Shown here: piece by piece, positions 41,076 to 50,640 of the stretch
Numbering within the stretch: position 1 is the stretch's first letter
Layout of the letters: the number at the start of each line of letters is the position of its first letter
NCBI GenBank assembly: GCA_964242305.1
Contig: CAXTBB010000016.1
Coordinates: forward strand, 16,705 to 80,704
Source of the DNA: DATLGB01 sp964242305
Lineage (GTDB): Bacteria > Actinomycetota > Thermoleophilia > Solirubrobacterales > Solirubrobacteraceae
Reading direction: 5' to 3'
DNA length: 64,000 bases
The notes under the pieces: model-generated
The model's database searches: none
What the model was told of the DNA's origin: nothing
What the model saw: only the letters and a program-made list of their open reading frames with translations
Made by a program: the position numbers and the translations under genes

Positions 41076-42983
41076 GTGGTCGCTCGGAACCTCCTCGTCG
41101 CCGGCTCGGCGGCGCTCGCCCTGCTCGCCGCGCTCGCCGCCCCCGCGGCCCGCGCCACGGTGCAGGACGCCGCCACGATCGACGGCCCGTCCGCGGACAT
41201 CCTCGAGCTCGGCGGGGTGGCGATGGCCGAGGACGGGACGGGCGGGCTCGTCTACCGAAAGCGCGTCGACGGGGTCAGCCACGTCTTCGCCGCCCAGTTC
41301 ACGGGCGGCGCCTGGCAATCCCCGCAACGCGTCGACGCCGGGCAGCGGTTCGACTCGACCTTCCCCGTCATCGGCGCCGCCGACGACGGTGAGCTCGTGG
41401 TCGTGTGGGTGCAGGAATTCGGCACCGGCACGGACCGGCTGTACTCCTCCGTCCTCGGCCCGGGCGCGCGCCGCTTCCAGGCGCCGACCCTGATCGACGC
41501 GGGCATCGGCGAGGCCACCGCCACCTACCCGTCGATCGCGCTCAACCGCGGCGGGGCCGGCTACCTCGCCTACAGCGTCGTCACCTCCGACCAGGCCAAC
41601 GCCGCCCTGCCGCAGGGCTACGTGACCGTCGAGCGCCGGATGGCGCGCTTCAGCGGCCAGTACTGGACCGGCCTGGGGACGTCGTTCGCCCGCCAGCCGA
41701 GCGTCCCCGTCCGCCAGCCGACCGCCGCGACCGCGCCGAAGGTCGCCATCGACACGACCGGCAACGGCATCGTCGCCTGGCAGGAGCCCGACGACCAGTT
41801 CGTCGACCGCATCTGGGCCCGGCGCGTGTTCGGCGGCAGCCTCGGGGTGGTCGACCAGGTCAGCGCGTCCGACGGCGCCGCCTCGCTCGCCGGCGCGGAC
41901 GCCTTCAGCCTCGACACCGCCGGCTTCGGAGCGGGGGCGATCGCCTACCGCCAGCTGCCCGGCGCGGGGGAGACGCGGGCTCACGACCTGGTCGCGCTCG
42001 TGCCCCAGACCTTCGCGACCGACGCGGCGAAGTTCGCCGCCCCGGCGGCCGTGGACGCGGGCGTGTCGGCGCCCGGCGCCCCCAGCGTCGCCGTCGACGC
42101 CGACGGCAGCTTCGCGACCGGCTTCACCGACGGCGTGGCCGCGATGGCGGCGCGCGGCACCGACCGCGGCGTGCAGGCGCCGCAGCGCATCGACGCGGGC
42201 AGCAGCACCGCGACGGGCGACCCCGGCGTCGAGCTCGCCGGCAGCGGCGCGGCCGTCGTCGCCTTCGGGGTCGACGTCAACCGCCGGCCCGGCGTCGAGG
42301 TGCACGAGCTGCGGGCCGACGGCGTCCCCCAGCAGCGCACGGTGTCGGCGGCGCGCGGCGGCATCGTCGGCTCCCTCGAGCTGGCCGGCTCCGGCCTCGG
42401 CGACGCGCTGATCGGCTTCCTCCAGGGGTCCGGCGCGACCACCCAGATCGGCGCCACCGCCGTCGACGCGCCGCCGGACGAGTTCGGCGTGCAGACGCCC
42501 ATCGACTGGGTCGCCACGCCGACGGTGAAGCTGCGCTGGGACCCCGCCGCCCACGCGATCGGCGGCGTGACCTACACGGTCACCGTCGATGACCAGACGG
42601 TGGCCGAGGGGCTCACGGGGACCAGCTACACGCTCAAGGGCGACGACGTCGGCAGCGGCCGCCAGACCGTGGCGGTGATCGCCACCGACAGCGGCGGCCA
42701 GGAGACCACCAGCGACCCGGCCGAGCTCAAGGTGGACCGCAGCCCGCCGACGGTGACGGTCCGCCGGCGCGGGCGGCGCACCGTCGTCGTCACCCTGACC
42801 GACCGCCAGTCGGGCCTCGATGCCGCCTCCACCCGCCTGCGCATCGGCGAGGGCAAGACGCTGACGGGGCAGCGCCGGTACGCGCTGCGCCTGACCCGCG
42901 CCGGCCGCTTCAAGGCGTTCGTGCGCGGCCGCGACAAGGCCGGCAACCGCGTGCGGACGGTACGGACGGTGCGGACGCGATGA
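41076..42983 (+). CDS. Secreted propeller-like protein with Ig-like C-terminus
   Basis: A 635-residue exported protein of unknown function. The signal peptide is followed by repeating units of about 50 residues with Asp/Gly-rich turns (VIGAADDGELVVVWVQ, VAIDTTGNGIVAWQE, VAVDADGSFATGF), suggesting a beta propeller. From about residue 475 there are fibronectin/Ig-like segments (GGVTYTVTVDDQTVAEGLTG, SPPTVTVRR). The tail is Arg-rich, ending VRTVRTVRTR from a triple 9-bp repeat. The start is uncertain (GTG 41076 or TTG 41064). It is divergent from pstS2 and overlaps the next gene (ATGA). Confidence 0.68.
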   Translation: MVARNLLVAGSAALALLAALAAPAARATVQDAATIDGPSADILELGGVAMAEDGTGGLVYRKRVDGVSHVFAAQFTGGAWQSPQRVDAGQRFDSTFPVIGAADDGELVVVWVQEFGTGTDRLYSSVLGPGARRFQAPTLIDAGIGEATATYPSIALNRGGAGYLAYSVVTSDQANAALPQGYVTVERRMARFSGQYWTGLGTSFARQPSVPVRQPTAATAPKVAIDTTGNGIVAWQEPDDQFVDRIWARRVFGGSLGVVDQVSASDGAASLAGADAFSLDTAGFGAGAIAYRQLPGAGETRAHDLVALVPQTFATDAAKFAAPAAVDAGVSAPGAPSVAVDADGSFATGFTDGVAAMAARGTDRGVQAPQRIDAGSSTATGDPGVELAGSGAAVVAFGVDVNRRPGVEVHELRADGVPQQRTVSAARGGIVGSLELAGSGLGDALIGFLQGSGATTQIGATAVDAPPDEFGVQTPIDWVATPTVKLRWDPAAHAIGGVTYTVTVDDQTVAEGLTGTSYTLKGDDVGSGRQTVAVIATDSGGQETTSDPAELKVDRSPPTVTVRRRGRRTVVVTLTDRQSGLDAASTRLRIGEGKTLTGQRRYALRLTRAGRFKAFVRGRDKAGNRVRTVRTVRTR

Positions 42984-44968
42984 AGCGCCTGCTGCTCGCC
43001 GCGGCGCTGGCCCTGCTGCTCCCGGGCGCCGCCGACGCGTTCTTCGCCCCCGGCGCCACCGTGGTGTCCGCCTCGCCCGAGCGCCGCGAGCTTGCCGACG
43101 ATGCGTCGCAGGTGAGCGCGGTCAGCGCCGACGGCCGCTTCGCGGTCTTCCAGACGCGCGCCACCAACCTGTTCGCCGACGACGACGCCGATGCGCCGGG
43201 GACCGACCGCCTCGGCGGGGTGTTCCGCCGCGAGCTCGGCTCGGACGCGCTGGCCACGGTCGCGTCGGGCGACGAGGTGGCCGAGAGCGACGGAAGCCTG
43301 ATCGAGCTCGGCGCCCGCAACCCGTCCGTGTCGGCCGACGGCCGCTACGTCGCCTTCTCGACCGCCTACGGGCTCGTGCCGGCGGACACCAACGGAGCCG
43401 TCGACGTCTATGTGCGCGACATGACGATCCCGGCCGCGCAGGCCGGCGCCTACACGCTCGTGTCGGCCCGCGACGGCAGCGACGCCGGCGCCACCTACGC
43501 CACGTCGTCGGATCCGCAGGGCGTGCGCGCCGGCGCCGAGCTGTGGCCGCTGACGTCGATCAGCGCCGACGGCCGCACGGTCGCCTTCCGCACCAACGTC
43601 CCGTCCGACCTGCCCGCGGCGGCGACGCCCACCGTGCCGGCTGGCCAGCTCTACGTGCGCAACCTCGACACCCGCACGACCCGGCTGGTCACCCGGGCAC
43701 GGAGCGACGGCGCTCCCGCCGGCGGCGCGTTCGGCCCCGTGGCGCTCAGCGCCGACGGCGCGGCGATCGTCTGGACGGGCGCCAACGCCAAGGCCCAGAC
43801 GCCCTTCCTCGACGGCGAGCCCTACGCCGACACGGACGCCTACTACCTGTGGCAGCGCCTCGCCGACGGTCCCGCCGCCCCCACCCGCCGCATCACCGGC
43901 ATCGTCGACCTCGACGACCCCGGCTGCTCGCCGTCGGTCACGGTCACCGCCGACCCGACCGCGACGGGACCGTGCTACGGCCCGCTCTCGACGCCCGACC
44001 AGGGCACCTCCTCGATCTCGGCGAGCCCCCTGGCGATCTCGGGCGACGGCTGGAGGGTGTGGTTCCTCACCGCGGCCTTCCCGCGTCCCACCGCCCTGTC
44101 CTCGAGCGTGCTCGACCTGTTCAGCACCGACCTGCGCCAGACCCGCAAGGCCGGGACCGCGGAGCTGACCCGGGAGGGCGCCGTGGACGACACCACCGCC
44201 AGCGCCGGCATCGACGGCATGACCGTGACCCCCGACGGGCGCTGGCTGGCGTTCACGACGGCGCGGACGCGCTTCACGGGCGGGCGGCTGGTGCTGACCG
44301 GTCCGCCACGGGCGGTGCCCGACACCCGCGAGCTCTACCTCAGCGACCTCACCACGGGCGCGACGGAGCGGGTCGTGACCGGCTACACCGGCGCCGACGC
44401 GTCGGGCGGGTCGGTCGGGACGCAGGTGTCGATCGCCGCGGACGGCCAGCGGCTCGGCTTCGTCTCGGGCGCCTCCAACCTGTTCTTCGGCGACGCCAAC
44501 GCGCGGACGGACGCCTTCGTCGCCACCCGGACGGAGCCGCCGGCCACCGACGACCCGCTCCCGCCTGACGACGCCGTCAACGACGCGGTCGACACGACCC
44601 CGGCGCCCGAGGAGCCCGGCCTGCGGGTGCGGGTCTCGCGCGCCAAGGGCCGCAGCCGCGCCGTCGTGCTGCGCATCACCGTGCCGGCCGCCGGCCGCGT
44701 CGGCGTGCAGGCCCGCGGGCGCGTGCCCGGCGCGGGCGGCAAGCGCACCAGGCTGCGCACCTTCGCCGCGGGGTCGGCGACGGCCAAGGCGCCCCGCACC
44801 GTGCGGGTGACGCTGACGGCCGGCAAGGCGTTCCGGCGGCCGCTCAAGCGCTTCCGCCACCTCAACGCGAGCGCGCGCATCACCTTCACCCCGGCGGCCA
44901 AAGGCGCCAAGATCGTGGTCGCGCGCAAGGTCCGCTTCCTGCCCGTCAAGCGCAAGGCGACGACGTGA
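42980..44968 (+). CDS. Secreted TolB/PD40-like beta-propeller protein
   Basis: A 662-residue exported protein. The signal peptide (MKRLLLAAALALLLPGAADA) is followed by repeated WD40/PD40-type units marked by VSADGRFAVFQTRATNLFAD, VSADGRYVAFSTAYGL, ISADGRTVAFRTN, LSADGAAIVWTG and IAADGQRLGFVSGASNLFF, the pattern of TolB-like propellers. A C-terminal basic beta domain (about residues 545-662) resembles tails on several other secreted proteins here. No enzymatic residues seen. It precedes the third PstS gene by a PHO-type array. Confidence 0.75.
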   Translation: MKRLLLAAALALLLPGAADAFFAPGATVVSASPERRELADDASQVSAVSADGRFAVFQTRATNLFADDDADAPGTDRLGGVFRRELGSDALATVASGDEVAESDGSLIELGARNPSVSADGRYVAFSTAYGLVPADTNGAVDVYVRDMTIPAAQAGAYTLVSARDGSDAGATYATSSDPQGVRAGAELWPLTSISADGRTVAFRTNVPSDLPAAATPTVPAGQLYVRNLDTRTTRLVTRARSDGAPAGGAFGPVALSADGAAIVWTGANAKAQTPFLDGEPYADTDAYYLWQRLADGPAAPTRRITGIVDLDDPGCSPSVTVTADPTATGPCYGPLSTPDQGTSSISASPLAISGDGWRVWFLTAAFPRPTALSSSVLDLFSTDLRQTRKAGTAELTREGAVDDTTASAGIDGMTVTPDGRWLAFTTARTRFTGGRLVLTGPPRAVPDTRELYLSDLTTGATERVVTGYTGADASGGSVGTQVSIAADGQRLGFVSGASNLFFGDANARTDAFVATRTEPPATDDPLPPDDAVNDAVDTTPAPEEPGLRVRVSRAKGRSRAVVLRITVPAAGRVGVQARGRVPGAGGKRTRLRTFAAGSATAKAPRTVRVTLTAGKAFRRPLKRFRHLNASARITFTPAAKGAKIVVARKVRFLPVKRKATT

Positions 44969-44980
44969 GGGCGGCCATTC

Positions 44981-45046
44981 GTGATCAGGTCGTGAAGCGC
45001 TTGTGGTCGAGTTGTGACGAACGTGTGGAAGCTTCGTTACCGACTC
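44981..45046 (-). promoter_or_regulatory. Six-unit PHO-box array upstream of the third PstS gene
   Basis: Six triplets at an exact 11-bp period: GTG at 44981, 44992, 45003, 45014 and 45025, then GTT at 45036. On the minus strand the units read GGTAACGAAGC, TTCCACACGTT, CGTCACAACTC, GACCACAAGCG, CTTCACGACCT and GATCACGAAT. The orientation is opposite to the downstream gene, whose start is 75 bp away. This fills most of the 152-bp gap. Confidence 0.65.
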
Positions 45047-45120
45047 TTCCAAACCGCTCGGGAGACGTCCATGGTCTCGCCGGCAGATTCCCCCTCCGCT
45101 CGGAAAGGACGTACCCCACT

Positions 45121-46959
45121 ATGCGCAGTTCCGCTCGGCCCCGCCGGCGCACGCTCGCGGCCACCCTGGCCGGGAGTGCCGCCGTCACGGCCCTGGCCCT
45201 CGCGCCGCTCCCGGCGCAGGCCGACTTCACCCTCCCCCGTTGCGGCGGTGACAACATCGCCGGCATCGGGGCCTCCTTCCAGGCCGCGGCCCAGACGCTC
45301 TTCACCGAGCAGTTCAACGTCGCGCAGCCCAACGGCTGCGGCGGCACCCCGGCCATCGCCCCGTTCAACGCGGCCGGGTCCGGCGCGGGACGCCAGGCGC
45401 TGGGCGAGCGCACCGGCACTCCGCCGACCCAGAACCGCGACCCCAACTACCGCTACGCGGCGGCTGACGAGGCGCCCAACCCGACACAGCGCGCGCAGAT
45501 CGAGAGTGGCCCGATCGACGCCAGCCTCGCCGACGTGACCCCCGCCGACGACGGCAAGCTGCACGTCGTCCCGGTGGCGATCGGCGCGACCACCATCGCG
45601 GTCCACTATCCCGAGGGCTGCACGCTGCCCATGGACGCCAACGACGGCACCGGCCGCCTCAAGCTGTCGGCCGACCAGCTCGAGAAGGTGTTCGCCGCGC
45701 AGATCACGACCTGGGGCCAGCTGCTCCCGACCATCAGCGAGGTCGCCGGCGGCGGGCGGGCCGCAGGCGCCTGCGCCGCGCTGCCGATCCACCGCGTCGT
45801 GCGCTTCGAGGACTCGGGCACCACGTTCACCCTGAAGGCGTGGCTGCAGACGATCAACGGGACCCGCGGCTGGACGGGCAGCGACCTGGGCGGCACGCCC
45901 AACACGCGCTGGCCGGACGCCGGCGGGCCTGCGTCCAAGCTGCCGACCCAGGGTGCGGGCGCCTGCGCCTCGGACCTGTGCTCCAACACCGTCAAGGGGG
46001 GCGGGGCGCTGCTGGACGTGCTCAACCTGACCACGGACGGCGGCATCGGGTACGCGGACATCCGCACCGCCCGGTCGAAGAACTTCACCTACTCGGGGTC
46101 GACGGACTCGACCTACTTCATCCGGGTGCAGAACGCGGCGGCCGCCGGCACGCCGTACGTGGAGGCGACCGCTGACGCCAACGGCTACAAGCCGCTGGAC
46201 TCCGGTGCGACGGCCGGCGCCAACTGCGCCAACGCCACGTTCTCCAACCTGCCCGCGGACACCTTCGGCAACTTCGCTCCGGTCAACGCGGCGGGCTCGA
46301 CGCAGGGCTACCCGCTCTGCGCCCTGACCTACATGCTGGTCTGGGACGACTACGCGGCGGTGTACGGCAACACGGACGCGGAGCAGAGCAAGGCGCGGAC
46401 GGTCAAGGACTACCTGGACCGGACGCTGAGCGACGCGGTCCAGGGGCTGCTGTTCTCGCGTGACTACCAGGCGCTGCCCCCGAGCATCCTGGCGCTGGCG
46501 CGCGCGGGTGCGGCCAAGGTCGGCTGGAACAAGGGCGCCACGGGCGGCACCCCGCCCGGTGGCAACACGCCCCCGGCGGCCACCCCGAGCCCGACGCCCA
46601 CCCCGGCGGCGACCGGCACCCCGACGCCCCCGAGCAACGTGTTCTCGGTCGACTCGGCGCGGGTCTCCAAGACCGGCGTCATCAGCCTCACGCTGCGCCT
46701 GCCGGGCGCGGGCACGGTGGCGGTCGCCGCCACCGGGCCGAAGAAGCTGAAGGTCGGTTCGGCCACCGGGACGGCGAAGGCGGCCGGCAACCTCAAGGTC
46801 ACCATCAAGCCCTCCAGCAAGACCAAGAAGGCGCTCAAGAAGACCAAGAAGCTGAAGGTCAGCCTCGCCGTCACGTTCACCCCCGCGGGTGGCAAGGCGG
46901 CGAAGCAGACCAAGAAGCTGACCCTCAAGGGCAAGAAGAAGGGATCGAAGAAGACGTGA
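45121..46959 (+). CDS. PstS-like phosphate-binding protein with C-terminal cell-surface extension (third PstS)
   Basis: A 612-residue exported protein. After a signal peptide, the PstS-like domain begins GIGASFQAAAQTLF, with AGSGAGRQALG, DVTPADDGKL, FEDSGTTFTLKAWL and IGYADIRTARSKNF. From about residue 475 there is a Pro/Thr linker (TPPAATPSPTPTPAATG), then a basic beta domain (VFSVDSARVSKTGVISLTLR) with Lys-rich ends, likely held at the cell surface. It is larger than PstS copies 1 and 2 and has no adjacent permease genes. The ATG at 45121 has GGAAAGGA upstream; the longer frame from 44965 is not used because it lacks a signal. It overlaps ftsH (GTGA). Confidence 0.82.
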   Translation: MRSSARPRRRTLAATLAGSAAVTALALAPLPAQADFTLPRCGGDNIAGIGASFQAAAQTLFTEQFNVAQPNGCGGTPAIAPFNAAGSGAGRQALGERTGTPPTQNRDPNYRYAAADEAPNPTQRAQIESGPIDASLADVTPADDGKLHVVPVAIGATTIAVHYPEGCTLPMDANDGTGRLKLSADQLEKVFAAQITTWGQLLPTISEVAGGGRAAGACAALPIHRVVRFEDSGTTFTLKAWLQTINGTRGWTGSDLGGTPNTRWPDAGGPASKLPTQGAGACASDLCSNTVKGGGALLDVLNLTTDGGIGYADIRTARSKNFTYSGSTDSTYFIRVQNAAAAGTPYVEATADANGYKPLDSGATAGANCANATFSNLPADTFGNFAPVNAAGSTQGYPLCALTYMLVWDDYAAVYGNTDAEQSKARTVKDYLDRTLSDAVQGLLFSRDYQALPPSILALARAGAAKVGWNKGATGGTPPGGNTPPAATPSPTPTPAATGTPTPPSNVFSVDSARVSKTGVISLTLRLPGAGTVAVAATGPKKLKVGSATGTAKAAGNLKVTIKPSSKTKKALKKTKKLKVSLAVTFTPAGGKAAKQTKKLTLKGKKKGSKKT

Positions 46960-48992
46960 GCTCGACCTCGGGGGCGGCGCCGGGAGGATCCTCCCGGCGC
47001 CCGCCCCGACGGGGCCCGGCCCCGAAGCCCGTGCGTTCCCTGCAGCGCCCGAAGCGGACCCCCGTCAAGGCGGTCGGCCGGTTCCTGGCCCGCCTCTTCC
47101 TCAAAGACCTCTTCGCCACCTTCCTGGCGGTCGCGGCCATCGCCCTGGCGGTGCTGTTCTTCTCGTTGCTGGACGACATCGGCCCCGACTCGCCCGGCAC
47201 GCCCGTGGCGCTGTCGCAGGTCAACACGCTGTCCAAGCGCCACGCGATCACCGACGCCACCCTGCTCGATCAGGACTCGCGCGTCGTGGTCCACACCAAC
47301 CAGGGCGGCCTCTACTGGGCCGCGTACCCGCACTCCGACGCGCAGACCCAGGCGCTCATCCGCGACCTGCAGGCGCGCGGTGCCTACGTGACGGTCGACC
47401 AGCAGTCGGGCAAGCCGGCACGGGCGATCCTGGTCCAGTTCCTGATCCCGATCCTGCTGCTCGTCTGCCTGTTCGCGCTGTTCACGCGCGTCGGCGCCGA
47501 CGGCGGTGCCGGGGGCATCGCGGCGTTCTCGCGCTTCACGGGCGAGGGCCGCAAGTCCAAGAAGAGCAAGGCACCGGTGACGTTCGCCAACGTCGCCGGG
47601 GTCCCGGAGGCGCTGGCCGAGCTCAAGGAGATCCGCGACTACCTGGAGGACCCGTCGAAGTACGCGTCGCTGGGCGCCGCCGCCCCGAAGGGCGTGCTGC
47701 TCGTCGGCCCGCCGGGCACCGGCAAGACGCTGCTGGCCCGCGCGGTCGCGGGCGAGGCCGACGCCAGCTTCTTCTCGCTCAGCGGCGCCGACTTCGTCGA
47801 GTCGCTGGTGGGCGTCGGCGCGGCCCGCGTGCGCGACCTGTTCCGCAAGGCGCGCAAGGCGGCGCCGGCGATCATCTTCATCGACGAGCTCGACGCCGCC
47901 GGCCGCCGCCGCGGGGCCGGCATCGGCCAGGGCAACGACGAGCGCGAGCAGACGCTCAACGCGCTGCTGGTGGAGATGGACGGCTTCGGCGGCGAGGCCG
48001 GGATCGTCGTCATGGGCGCCACCAACCGGCCCGACATCCTCGACCCGGCGCTGCTGCGCCCGGGCCGCTTCGACCGTCAGGTCACGGTCGACAACCCCGA
48101 CGTCCACGGTCGCCTGGCCATCCTCTCGCTGCACGGCGGCAAGCGGCCGATGGCTCCGGACGTCGACCTCACCGAGATCGCCCGCCTGACCCCGGGCTTC
48201 TCGGGCGCCGAGCTGGCCAACGTGGTCAACGAGGCGGCGCTGCTGACCGTGCGCGGCGGCAACAAGCTGATCGACCAGAAGACGCTCGAGGAGGCCATCG
48301 ACCGTGTCGTGGCCGGCCCGGCCAAGAAGCACCTGATGACCGACGACGAGCGCTGGGTGGTGGCCGTCCACGAGGCGGCGCACGCCGTCGTCACGCGCGC
48401 CATCGGCCAGACGGTGGCGGCCCAGAAGCTGTCCATCGTCGCTCGCGGGCGCCAGCTCGGGACGGCGGCGCACATGCTGTCGGACCGCGACGCGGTGATC
48501 GAGCAGGAGCCGGCGCTGCGCAAGCGGCTGATCGGGATCGTCGCCGGCGCCGCCGGCGAGCGCGTCGCCTTCGGCCACTTCTCCACCACGGTCAACGACG
48601 ACCTGCACGCGGCCACGCAGCTGGCCCGGTCGATGGTCACCTCGTTCGGCATGTCGGAGGCGCTCGGGCCGGTGACGATCGGGGAGAAGGACGGGGAGGT
48701 GTTCCTGGGCGCGTCGCTGCACGACCTCGGCTCGGTCGGCCCCGGCACGCTCGAGCTGATCGACCGCGAGGTGGAGTGGTTCGTGGCGGACGCGGAGACC
48801 AAGGCGGTCGCCATCCTGCGGGCCAACTGGTCGTCGGTGACCGAGACGGCGGATTCCCTGCTCGAGCAGGAGACCCTGTCGGGCGTCGCGCTCGAGGCGC
48901 TGCTGTCCACGGTGCACTCGGCCGACCTGGCGACGCTCCCCACGACGGACCGCCGCCGCCCGGCCCTGCCGGCGGGCGACAGCCGTGCGTAG
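46956..48992 (+). CDS. ftsH: ATP-dependent zinc metalloprotease FtsH
   Basis: A 678-residue membrane-bound AAA protease that degrades membrane and regulatory proteins. It has a basic N-terminus, two membrane helices (about residues 53-73 and 150-170), Walker A GPPGTGKT (about residue 250), Walker B IIFIDELDA, the SRH motif ATNRPDILDPALLRPGRFDR and the zinc site HEAAH (about 471; the usual form is HEAGH), with the third ligand in TTVNDDLHAATQLAR. The linker before the AAA domain is Lys-rich. The start is GTG 46956, overlapping the third PstS stop. Being inside a run of secreted-protein genes is unusual for ftsH; this may be an extra copy. Confidence 0.93.
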   Translation: MSSTSGAAPGGSSRRPPRRGPAPKPVRSLQRPKRTPVKAVGRFLARLFLKDLFATFLAVAAIALAVLFFSLLDDIGPDSPGTPVALSQVNTLSKRHAITDATLLDQDSRVVVHTNQGGLYWAAYPHSDAQTQALIRDLQARGAYVTVDQQSGKPARAILVQFLIPILLLVCLFALFTRVGADGGAGGIAAFSRFTGEGRKSKKSKAPVTFANVAGVPEALAELKEIRDYLEDPSKYASLGAAAPKGVLLVGPPGTGKTLLARAVAGEADASFFSLSGADFVESLVGVGAARVRDLFRKARKAAPAIIFIDELDAAGRRRGAGIGQGNDEREQTLNALLVEMDGFGGEAGIVVMGATNRPDILDPALLRPGRFDRQVTVDNPDVHGRLAILSLHGGKRPMAPDVDLTEIARLTPGFSGAELANVVNEAALLTVRGGNKLIDQKTLEEAIDRVVAGPAKKHLMTDDERWVVAVHEAAHAVVTRAIGQTVAAQKLSIVARGRQLGTAAHMLSDRDAVIEQEPALRKRLIGIVAGAAGERVAFGHFSTTVNDDLHAATQLARSMVTSFGMSEALGPVTIGEKDGEVFLGASLHDLGSVGPGTLELIDREVEWFVADAETKAVAILRANWSSVTETADSLLEQETLSGVALEALLSTVHSADLATLPTTDRRRPALPAGDSRA

Positions 48993-50640
48993 GACGGCGG
49001 CGGCGGCCGCCGTGCTGGCCCTCGCGGCGGTCCCGGCGACCGCCCGCGCGGCCGACCCCACGTGGCGGCTGGCCCAGCCCGACCCGCCCGCGGGCGCCGC
49101 TTTCAAGGTCCCGCTCGGGGTCCCCGGCGACCTCCAGTTCTGGGCGCCCAACCGCGGGCTGCTGGCCGTGGAGGGCAACGAGACGGTCCCGCGCGGGCTG
49201 CTGACCTGGGACGGGGCGAGCTGGACGCAGCTGTCCACCGTGTGTGGCGGCGCCGCCGACACGACGCGGATCGTCTGGGCGGGGCCGAGCGAGTTCTGGA
49301 CGATCACCGAGCCTTCCCGCCCGCGCGCGGGTGCCGGCCTCGGCCTCTGCCACTTCAAGGACGGCGAGGTCGCCGCCAGCTACAGCACCGCCGACTCGTC
49401 CCCCGATCCGTACCGCGCGATGAACGCTGGCGTCTGCAACGGCCCCTCGGACTGCTGGTTCGCCGGAGTCGGGGCCACCGACGCGTCCGGCCAGCGCATC
49501 GGCGGCTTCCACCTGCACTGGGACGGGACGGCGCTGAGCTCCTCCTATGCGCCCCAGGGCCGTGGCGCCAGCGACCTGGCGGTGGCGTTCGGGCGCGTCT
49601 GGGAGACGACGGTGTCCGGCGCCCGCCCCGGCGCGAGCGACGCGCCACCGCTGCTGACGCCCGACGAGCCGGACTCGGCACCCCACCTGATCCAGTTCCT
49701 CGCCGGCGACGCGTTCACCGAGGACCCGTTCCAGATCATCGCGCCGGCGGGCACGCCGCCCGACGGCAGCGACCTGCTCGCGCTGGCCGCCGGGGACGAC
49801 GCGCTGTGGGCGGTCGGCGGCGGCGCCGCCAGCGGGCCGTCCAAGCCCTCCGACGGCAGCGTCCCCCGGCCGCCGGTGGCAGCGCGCCGCACCCGCGACG
49901 ACAGCTTCGCCGAGGTGCCGTTCGACCGCTCGCAGTTCACGGACCGCGACCGCTTCGTCGACGTCGCCACGGCCGGCGACGGCTCCGCCTTCGTCGCCGT
50001 GCAGGCCGCCGGCGAGAGCCGCTCCACCAACGCGCGGGCCCGCGTGGCCAGGCTCGGCGCCGACGGGGCGACGACCGTCACCACGCTGCCCACCAGCGGC
50101 TCGGGCCGCGGTGCGGCCGCCCGCATCGCCTTCCCCGCGCCCGGGGAGGGCTGGCTGGTCACCACCGGCGGCTGGCTGTTCCACTACACGGACGGGACCC
50201 CGCTGGTCCGCGACACCGACCCGGCGTTCGCCAAGCTCATCACCTTCCGCCCCAACGAGGCGGCGGAGCAGTTCGTCCCCGACGACCCGCCCGAGGACGA
50301 CTCCCAGCTGTTCGCGCCGCCGCCGGTCGAGGTCGTCGCGGCCGCAACGCCGGACCCCGTCGTCACGACGCTCAAGCCGCTCCTGCGCCACGTCCGGACC
50401 AAGCTGCGCAAGCTCACCCTGATCGTGTCCTTCAAGCTCACGCGCGTGGCGCGCGTCGGGCTGGTCGCCCGCCGCAAGGGCAAGGTCGTCGCCCGGACGC
50501 GCGTCACGCGCCTGCGGCCAGGCACGCACCGGCTGCGCCTCAAGCTCAGCCGCAAGCACTATCCGACGGCGCTCAAGTTCATCACGAAGGAGAAGGGCCA
50601 GGCGGCGCCCGACGACGGCACCACGGTGACGACGCGGTGA
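48985..50640 (+). CDS. Secreted protein, propeller-like, of unknown function
   Basis: A 551-residue exported protein. The signal peptide (RRTAAAAAVLALAAVPATARA) is followed by repeats resembling beta-propeller blades with Trp/Asp-Gly turns (DLQFWAPNRGLLAVEGN, NGPSDCWFAGVGATDASGQR, PGEGWLVTTGGWLFHY). The C-terminal 95 residues are a basic Ig-like tail (KKLTLIVSFKL-type, here RKLTLIVSFKLTRVARVG). It overlaps the ftsH end by 8 bp and the next gene by four bases. No catalytic motif. Confidence 0.68.
   Translation: MRRTAAAAAVLALAAVPATARAADPTWRLAQPDPPAGAAFKVPLGVPGDLQFWAPNRGLLAVEGNETVPRGLLTWDGASWTQLSTVCGGAADTTRIVWAGPSEFWTITEPSRPRAGAGLGLCHFKDGEVAASYSTADSSPDPYRAMNAGVCNGPSDCWFAGVGATDASGQRIGGFHLHWDGTALSSSYAPQGRGASDLAVAFGRVWETTVSGARPGASDAPPLLTPDEPDSAPHLIQFLAGDAFTEDPFQIIAPAGTPPDGSDLLALAAGDDALWAVGGGAASGPSKPSDGSVPRPPVAARRTRDDSFAEVPFDRSQFTDRDRFVDVATAGDGSAFVAVQAAGESRSTNARARVARLGADGATTVTTLPTSGSGRGAAARIAFPAPGEGWLVTTGGWLFHYTDGTPLVRDTDPAFAKLITFRPNEAAEQFVPDDPPEDDSQLFAPPPVEVVAAATPDPVVTTLKPLLRHVRTKLRKLTLIVSFKLTRVARVGLVARRKGKVVARTRVTRLRPGTHRLRLKLSRKHYPTALKFITKEKGQAAPDDGTTVTTR

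Noticed and set aside
42951..42977. Tandem 9-bp repeat GTGCGGACG x3
   Set aside because: It encodes VRTVRTVRT in the basic tail of a secreted protein and is simply low-complexity coding DNA.
44981..45046. CRISPR array
   Set aside because: The unit is only 11 bp with about three conserved bases and no spacers; it fits an operator array.
49062..50636. Upstream extension of the giant surface-protein frame
   Set aside because: The extension is Arg-rich nonsense overlapping the propeller-like gene in another frame; the GTG at 50637 with a signal peptide and GTGA overlap is a far better start.
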